Of a stretch of DNA of 64,000 nucleotides, positions 57,494 through 64,000 are shown in pieces. The translations under genes were made by a program, and so were the position numbers. The stretch is from assembly GCA_024734555.1 (NCBI GenBank), contig JANPWX010000162.1:716337-780336 (forward strand). Reading direction: 5' to 3'. Under the pieces are notes generated by a model. It was not told the origin of the DNA. It searched no databases and saw only the letters and a program-made list of their open reading frames with translations. Each line of letters begins with the position of its first letter. Position 1 is the stretch's first letter. The stretch is from Trochalopteron elliotii (Eukaryota > Chordata > Aves > Passeriformes > Leiothrichidae).

Positions 57494-60467
57494 GGTTCAG
57501 TGCTGTGTCCAGCTCCAGTGGTGAGGGGACACATGTCGCAGTATTCCCTTGGCTGTGGCTGCTGCCTGGATCCCTGCCTGGCTGGTGAAGGGCTGTAAGT
57601 TCTTTTATGACTGCCCTCATTTCTTTTTGTCCTTCCAAGGGGTCTCCCTGCACTGCTGGGTGCTCTGTGAATTATTTAATGTCCCACTTAGGTTTTTAAA
57701 GCTGCTGCATCCCGCATGAGCTAAGCTGAAATGAGGCTCTCCCATGAATAAATGCCTCTGCAGAGCCAGGGCTGACCATCAGACTGGTTTAACCCTCCCC
57801 TCTGGCATCCTGCAGTGATGTCCTGTGCTCTCCAGCACCCTGATGGATCAGACCAACAATAAATATTTAACCTGCCTGTACCCCCAGGTCAGCAGAGCAT
57901 GTCAGGCACCTCACTGAGAATGTCCCTCACTGGGGTGACCCTGTGGCAGTACCACTCAGGGACTAAATCTGGGGACAGATTATGGTGCAAGAGTCTGATG
58001 TTGCCTTCCCTGGTGCTGCAGCAGCCCCAGCCTGACCCATGTACACGTTTCCCAGGGCTGGAATCCAAGTGTTTGCACTGGTGGAGCAGCTGTGGAGATG
58101 TGCAGTGCAGCCTGTGACACAGAATGGACTTTCCTGGCTCTTTCTAAGCCCCACAAGGGAAAAGAAAAGAAAGATAAATGGATGGAAATGAATGTTAAAA
58201 TCTCAGCGTGTAGCACATTGGAGATCTGTCTGAATACTGCTGCAAGGAAAATGAGACATGGTCTGAAGTCAGCATGAATGACACTGGAATTACCTTAAAA
58301 ATTCACCATATTTTAATGGCTGTGATGCAGGAGAAGTGTTTTTCACCTGCAGTTTGGCACTGCTGCCCTGCTCTGCAGGAACAGCTCAGCTCTGGTGCTG
58401 GTAGTCCATGGGGCATCAACCATTCCAGCGAGCAATCTCTGGGCAAATTATTAGTCAAAATTCTCTTTTCATTGATAATGCCACTTGATGCCAAGCAGAA
58501 GTGGTCTGCTCCAACTCAGCCAGGGCTCCCTCAATGCAAAACAAAGCCCATTCTGGCAGCATGGGCATGAGGGATGTGCTGAGTCTGGGGTCTGGCTCTG
58601 GCAGAAGAGATGGGAAGGAGATCCCTGGGCTGCTGAGGGAGATGCTGGCAGATCTGTGGATGGGGATGCTGATGACACTGAAGATGATTGTGGAGGTGAG
58701 GCAAGGCAGAGCAGACCCACTGATGTACTCCTGAATTCCACACAAAGGCTTGGGGCATGGGAAATATCAGCAGCCAGGAGCAGGCAGCAGTAACCGATAA
58801 CAGCCCTGACTACTGCATGTGTCAGCTCAGGACTTGAAAAGCTGGAGCAATAAAAAATAGATAAAGGAACCATTCCAGGCTGCTGCAAGCCCCCTAAATT
58901 GCACTCCTGACTTTTAACACCCATCTGCCTGGTGCTAAAAAATCAATTTCGTGCAGGTGGTGACAGGATGTGAGGCTGGAGGAGCCGGCTCAGCCCTGCC
59001 AGGACACCACGGGCTGGGAGGGCAGGGCCCTGCCAGCTCTGGGGGCACAGCAGGGCTGCCAAAGGGGCAGGTCAGAGCTGCCAAGCTGCTGGAGCCAGGC
59101 CAGCCCCACAGCTCGTTCCAGCTACTTTGGAGGAGCAGGAGCAGGCTGATGAGCTCTGGAGCAAAACTCACTGTTTTGATGTTAGATTTAACCTAGGGTC
59201 AGCTGGAAGCTTTCCTGCACCTGGCTGAGGCTCTGCAGCATGAAAGATGCTCATCAGAAAGCATTTCACCTTGATGATATTCTCTTGTCTCCTTTCTGGC
59301 AACCAGCTAAGACACACCATTAAGGTTATTTTGAGAAGTCAGTTTAACAGAGGCTTTTCTCTCACTTGCTGTATCCCTCCCACGAGACACTGCCTGCCTC
59401 GCAGGGACCAGGCTCAGACTCTTCATGTATTAGTCATTACCCAGGAAGAAGCTATAAATCTAATGAACATGCCAATGTTTCCTCAAGGTACCAGTAGGTA
59501 CTTTCAGAAGAATTAATTCCCCGTAAAAATCAGATCAAATAAATAACGTTCGCCTGGGATGTCTGCTACAATTCATCATTCCAGAGCTTAAGACTGGGGA
59601 GGATCACTGGATCATGTCTCTCTCCTCATTTGTAATGTGGGTACAGTGTGTCTGTGAGGATGTGGCCCTTGTCTGGCTGACTAAAGCCAAGTGGGGTTGG
59701 GTTGGGTTGGGCTCCTCTCCCAGCCATGGACAGCACACCCCTTCCCTGGCAGCACATTCATCTGCTCTATCTATCTCTTTTCTGCCTGATGTGAACATTC
59801 CCTCTAATCCTCCTTCCATCTGTCCACTTGTTTTGCAGGTGCAGCCCAGGAGCTGCTGGTCTCATTGGCAGGTGAGTGTAAAATCCAGAGAACAGGTGGA
59901 AAAAAGCCACTGAATGGTGGGTGCTTGTCGTGGTCACTGCTCCAGAGTCTCACCTTTGGAGAAAGGGGAAAAAGGCCTCACAGCTTTTGCCTTAATTAGT
60001 GTCTAGCCTCCGTGCAGCTTGACATCTCCATTTAATTTTGTTTGCAATATACATGCAGAGGAGAATGATAATGTAATACTGTAATGATCGTTCCTGAGAC
60101 AGTCACTTATTCAAAATATTACTCCTGTTTAATCAGTGCAGCCAAGTGATTTATTGACTTGCATAACCAATCTTGCCTGGCGTCTCACTGTAATTAAAAC
60201 AGCGACGTTCCCTGAGTCCATCACACGCAGTAAATTGTAAAGAGCCTTGTCAGGGGGACATTAATGCTGAGGATTCACACGGGTGACAGGCAGGTCCCTC
60301 AGAGCTGGGCTCATCCTCTGCAGAAGTGTGATTTTAGATGGTGGAGCTGCCTCCTCTTTCCCAATAAGCACCTCCTGTGGAAAAGCTGTTGGGGAGGATT
60401 CAGGCAGAGCTCTCAGGTCCACACATCACACACACCATGGGTAGCTCAGCAAAGAGAGGCAAGAATG
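57494..60467. other. Unique non-coding DNA
   Basis: No supported gene. The minus-strand frame at 58469-58924 (151 codons) overlaps four others and shows no domain. About 60000-60250 is AT-rich with TAAT-type cores. A short GGGTT run lies at about 59694-59711. Confidence 0.5.
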
Positions 60468-61051
60468 GTTCTGGGCCCCTCAGTTTAGGAAGGACATTGA
60501 GTGCTGTGTCCAGCTCTGGCCCCTCAGTTTAGGAAGGACATTGAGACTCTTGAGCACATCCAGAGGAGGCCACGAGGCTGGTGAGGGGCTTGGAACACAA
60601 AAACCCTGTGAGGAACGACTGAGGGAGCTGGGGTTGTTTATCCTGGAGAAAAGGAGACTCAGGGGTGACCTTATCACTCTCTACAACCTCCTGAAAGGTG
60701 GCTGTGCTCAGCTGGGGTTGGTCTCTTTCTCCAGGCAGCACTGACAGAACCAGAGGACACAGCCTTAAGTCACACCAAGGGAAATATAGGCTGGATATTA
60801 GGAAAAAGTTCTTTACAGCAAGGGCAATTTAGGTTGGATATTAGGAAAAAGTTTTTTACAGAAAGGGTGATAAAGTGCTGGAATGCTCTGCCTGGGGAGG
60901 TGGTGGAGTCACCATCCCTGGATGTGTTTAAAACAAGACTGGATGTGGCACTTGGTGCCATGGTTTAGTTGAGGTGTTGGGGCTGGGTTGGACTCAGTGA
61001 TCTTGAAGGTCTCTTCCAACCTAGTCATTCTGTGATTCTGTGATTCTGTGA
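60468..61051 (+). mobile_element. CR1 LINE 3' end with internal tandem duplications
   Basis: About 584 bases of a 5'-truncated CR1 3' end. Landmarks include the TTCTGGGCCCCTCAG block, the TCCTGGAGAAAAGGAG and GGGGTGACCTTATCACTCTC blocks, GGTTGGATATTAGGAAAAAG, TTGGACTCAGTGATCTTGAAGG, and a terminal ATTCTGTG repeated three times. The element is better preserved than the one at 51.1 kb. Two stretches are duplicated in tandem: a 44-bp period starting at 60481 and a 43-bp period starting at 60787. A standard CR1 has one copy of each. No reverse transcriptase region is retained. Confidence 0.92.
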
Positions 61052-62469
61052 AGAAAGGCCTTTTGTATGATGTGTTCCAGCAAAAGTCTATTCCAGCATG
61101 CCAAAGGGAATCAGGAACAAAGCTGAGCCAGAGAAGGGACATTTAGGGCTTTTGCCAGGAGTGGTCTAGGGGAGTAAATCTTTGTTTCTATCAGATATCA
61201 GGAGATACTTGATCCCTTCTCGATTCATGGAGGGAGGTGAGTATGAGAAGCTCAGTGATGCTTAGTCTGGACCAGAGGAGACCCCAAAGCTGGGGCAGGA
61301 ACTGAGAACTCTGAGTGAGCTGTTTGCTTCTCTCCAGGCCTTGGCAGGAGTCGACAAATTTGCAGCCTTGGAGGCAGAAAGTGATGGTGACAACAAGTGT
61401 TTGAAATGCCATGAGGAAATCTGGTGCTCCTGGCTGTGAAGAAGGGGAAGGTCTTGCTCTGTCCCCACTCCCCTTCCCCTGCCCGAGCTTTCCCAGCAGC
61501 TCCCAGTGGCCCAAGGCACCAGATCATCCTGACCACTGATAATTTCACTTTTATTACTGGAGAGTTTGTGAAAATCAGTTTCTTTTTATCTCAAGTCAAA
61601 TTCCAACAACCAAAACTCAGATATTCTTTAAAAAAAAATACAGTGGAAGATGTCAGCTTGTCATTGAGAAAAGAACAACTGTCAAAACCCAAAGATTTTC
61701 TGCCAAAACCCTCTGAAAAATGTTGGCTGAAAACTGCAGAGCATGAGAAGCCAGTCCAAAAGAGTCAGTTTGGGTGTTGTCAGCCTTTTTTTGACAAAAA
61801 TCCTAAATATTTTGAAGAAAGGGGCAGCTTCCAGGAATTCCTGTTTTCAGCAGCTCCATCTTCTGTAGGTTCTGACCCAGAATTCCCTAATGGGAGCCAC
61901 GCTGGTGCCCCCAGCCTGACCCACAGGAGCCATGGGGGAGAAAATCGTGGTTTCAGTGGAGCTTGGTGCCTCCTCGCTGCCCCAAGACCCTCCCCAGGAA
62001 GGGACAGATCAGGTGGGGAATTGGAGAAGAGAAAGTGCCTTCAGCCCTGCTTTTATTCCTGGTTTTTTGTTGGCATGACCCTGCCCTGCCCGGGAAGGAT
62101 GCTCAGAGCTGTACTCACCATCAGCCACGCCAGCCCCTCACTCCTGGGCAGGGAGGAGAGGTCTGGGGGAGGCAAAGGAATTCCTGCTGTGGAAATGGAA
62201 AGCCGAGAGCAGCTGCCTGCAGTGAAACCATTAGCCCGAGGCAGCCAGCTCAGAGAGGGCTGGGGGCAGGCAGGGAAGGGACACGAGGTGCTGCAGGGCA
62301 GAGAAAACCATCTGGATGACACTTGACTCTCACCCCAGGCTCTCAGCCGTGTGCTGGAGTGCTGGGATGTTATTAAAATCCCAGGAAAGGACTTGGGGCT
62401 CTCACCTGCCTCGGCTGCCTCATGCTGGGTTTGCTGAGCTGGAGCAGCCTGTGTGGTGGGATCTGCCAG
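61052..62469. other. Unique DNA holding the longest open frame
   Basis: A 300-codon plus-strand frame spans 61424-62326. It opens at GTG, and its first internal ATG is only near 62074, so most of it would not be translated from its own start. I recognise no domain. Base composition is mixed (AT-rich then GC-rich) and no clear splice signals bracket it. It is left unannotated as a gene. Confidence 0.4.
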
Positions 62470-62918
62470 TGATGCCTGAAGTTTTAGTTTCCACGTTTTT
62501 CAGGTTCTGTGCTGCCCAGGGGTGCAGCTCTGAGCCTCACAGTCAGTGTCACTCAGCTCTGCACACAGCAGGGACACAAAACAAATCCTTTTCCTGCTGC
62601 ACACCAAGGACAACTTTCAGGCCCAAAAGCACAAACAAGGGTGAACTGGAAGGAGGAACAAGAAGGATGAGACCTCACAACCTGAAGCTGTAATTGGACA
62701 ATTAAACCCCAATATGCAAATGGACCAAAACTTATACAAGTGTGAGACCTCATGACGGGTCAGTCATTTTTGTGATCATTCTTAGTCCACCTTGGGTGTA
62801 GCCCTGGCCAGGCTCTTGCACTGCCCAAGATGTACCCTAAAGGCCTTTTAATAAATATCTACTTTATTCTCTAGCTCTGTCCAGTCTCTCTTTCAGCTCA
62901 GCCTTCCCAAGGCATCCA
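62470..62918 (+). mobile_element. Solo LTR, endogenous retrovirus family A (copy 11)
   Basis: A 449-bp plus-strand LTR from TGATGCC to GGCATCCA with an exact 4-bp target duplication CCAG (62466-62469 and 62919-62922). AATAAA is at 62850-62855. A perfect octamer ATGCAAAT at 62714-62721 is followed by TATACAAG at about 62733. It is closest to copy 9. Confidence 0.9.
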
Positions 62919-62922
62919 CCAG

Positions 62923-64000
62923 CACAGGCAGAGCCACACCCCACATTGCCCAGCCTGGCAGCCCCTGGAGCAGCTGAGAGGTTATTTCATGCTTGGGTGG
63001 CCTGACAAACAGGAGTGATTTATGGCTCCTGGGGCTGCTGTTCATCACTGCCCAGGGCAGCGTGTGGGGAGACTCGGTGTGAACCATGCTCAGAAACATC
63101 TGGGCTTTCCTTCTTTAAATTAAAGGTGTAGCTGATGAACTGTGAGGTGAGGGGACAGAAAGGTGTCCAACCCTGAATGTTGCCCCACAGTGCCTGTCAG
63201 GAGCAGCACACACAGAGCAGAACAACACAGACGTGCACATATCTGGAGAGAAAGCCCAGAGGTGTGAGAGCAGACAGAAATCACCACCAGTGGCTCTCCT
63301 GGCCCTGCTGGACCAGGAGGGGAAGGGGATCGTGCTGGGGGCTCACAGAGCCATCACAGCCCCCGGGCATGCAGGGTCGGAGGAAAGTGTCACTAAAAGC
63401 CTGTCCCCAGCCTGCTGGCTGTCACGGCAGCCCTCAGCACTGCCAGAGATGTCACTGTGGGGCTGGGGCAACACGACCCAGCCGCGGGTCACGGCGCCAG
63501 GAGCTCTCGGGCAGGAAACAGCCGCGGACACGCGTGACCAGGTCGGGGACAGAGCTGGTGTCACCGAGGTTATGCTGGACCCCGTGTCAGGCACTGCCCC
63601 ACAGTCCTGCCCTACCCGTGCCACGCAGAGGTGTCCTGGCTGTCCCCAGCCACCTTCCAGGGCGCTGAGGTGGCACCTGCTGGGAGGTGGCAGCCAGAGA
63701 TGCTTCCAGCAGCGCCCGGTGACAGAGAACTGCTGAACAATCTGTCACCTCTTCCGTGTCCCCAGGGTGTGTGTCCTGTGTGTGCACTGCACGCAGGGGG
63801 AGACTCCTGTCCGGGACCCGGCTGCATCTGGAAAATGGAATTTGCAAGGGCTCAGCAGCCCGAGGGAAAGGTTTTACTGTCTGGAAATTATGCCTTGCTC
63901 AGAAAGTAACATCGGCTCTTTGTTTAGCGTGTAACCATAGGAGACCCTCTCCCGGCGTGTGAGCAGGTGAATGGGGGGTTCTGGGGGCTCCCCGGCTGTG
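62923..64000. other. Unique DNA, GC-rich toward right edge
   Basis: No supported gene. Two overlapping plus-strand frames of 163 and 167 codons (63177-63736) arise in GC-rich sequence and have no recognised domain. A CpG cluster is listed separately. Confidence 0.45.
63455..63565. promoter_or_regulatory. CpG cluster near right edge
   Basis: About a dozen CpG dinucleotides fall in 110 bases, including CCGCGG twice and ACGCGT. It may be a small CpG island or part of a GC-rich gene-proximal region continuing to the right. Direction is unknown. Confidence 0.3.

Overview
The window looks like non-coding DNA from a bird, most likely a songbird. The evidence is two CR1 LINE 3' ends carrying the family's terminal ATTCTGTGA-type repeats, many short solo LTRs with 4-bp or 6-bp target-site duplications, GC-rich minisatellites, and no mammalian-type SINEs. 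The organism call is an inference from repeat content. The sequence does not identify the chromosome or the neighbouring genes. I find no protein-coding gene, tRNA, rRNA, CRISPR array or bacterial-type system that I can support. All open frames are short, many cross repeats, and none matches a family I recognise.

Layout. The left edge (1-130) is CpG-rich and may be the shoulder of a CpG island lying mostly outside the window. From 131 to about 43,260 the sequence is unique DNA punctuated by retroviral solo LTRs and one minisatellite (28.6-29.2 kb). From 43.3 to 46.6 kb there is a compact complex region: an 18-bp minisatellite split by an LTR, a second LTR of the same family in inverted orientation, an internal CpG island (45.9-46.4 kb) and a GGGAT pentamer array. 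From 47 to 64 kb there are more solo LTRs, two CR1 3' ends, a 20-bp minisatellite containing the only ambiguous base, a second GGGAT array, and a GC-rich right edge.

Retroviral content. At least five LTR families are present, all as LTRs without internal gag/pol/env. Family A (TGATGCC...GGCATCA, about 430-480 bp, 4-bp target duplications where visible) has 11 copies, five on + and six on -. Family B (TGTGGGAA...CCAACA, about 470 bp, 6-bp duplications) has three copies. Family C (about 500 bp) has two copies facing opposite ways, each with a 108-bp direct repeat near its 5' end. Families D and E have one copy each, both with exact 6-bp duplications and a TATA box. Family names need a repeat library.

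Between the repeats, several AT-rich blocks dense in TAAT-type homeodomain core motifs read like long-range regulatory DNA of a gene desert or large intron. Conservation cannot be judged from one sequence. The most useful leads are the internal CpG island with a candidate minus-strand splice donor, the octamer-plus-TATA module kept in several family A LTRs, a family A LTR bracketed by a 41-bp identical direct repeat, and the LTR inserted inside a minisatellite.
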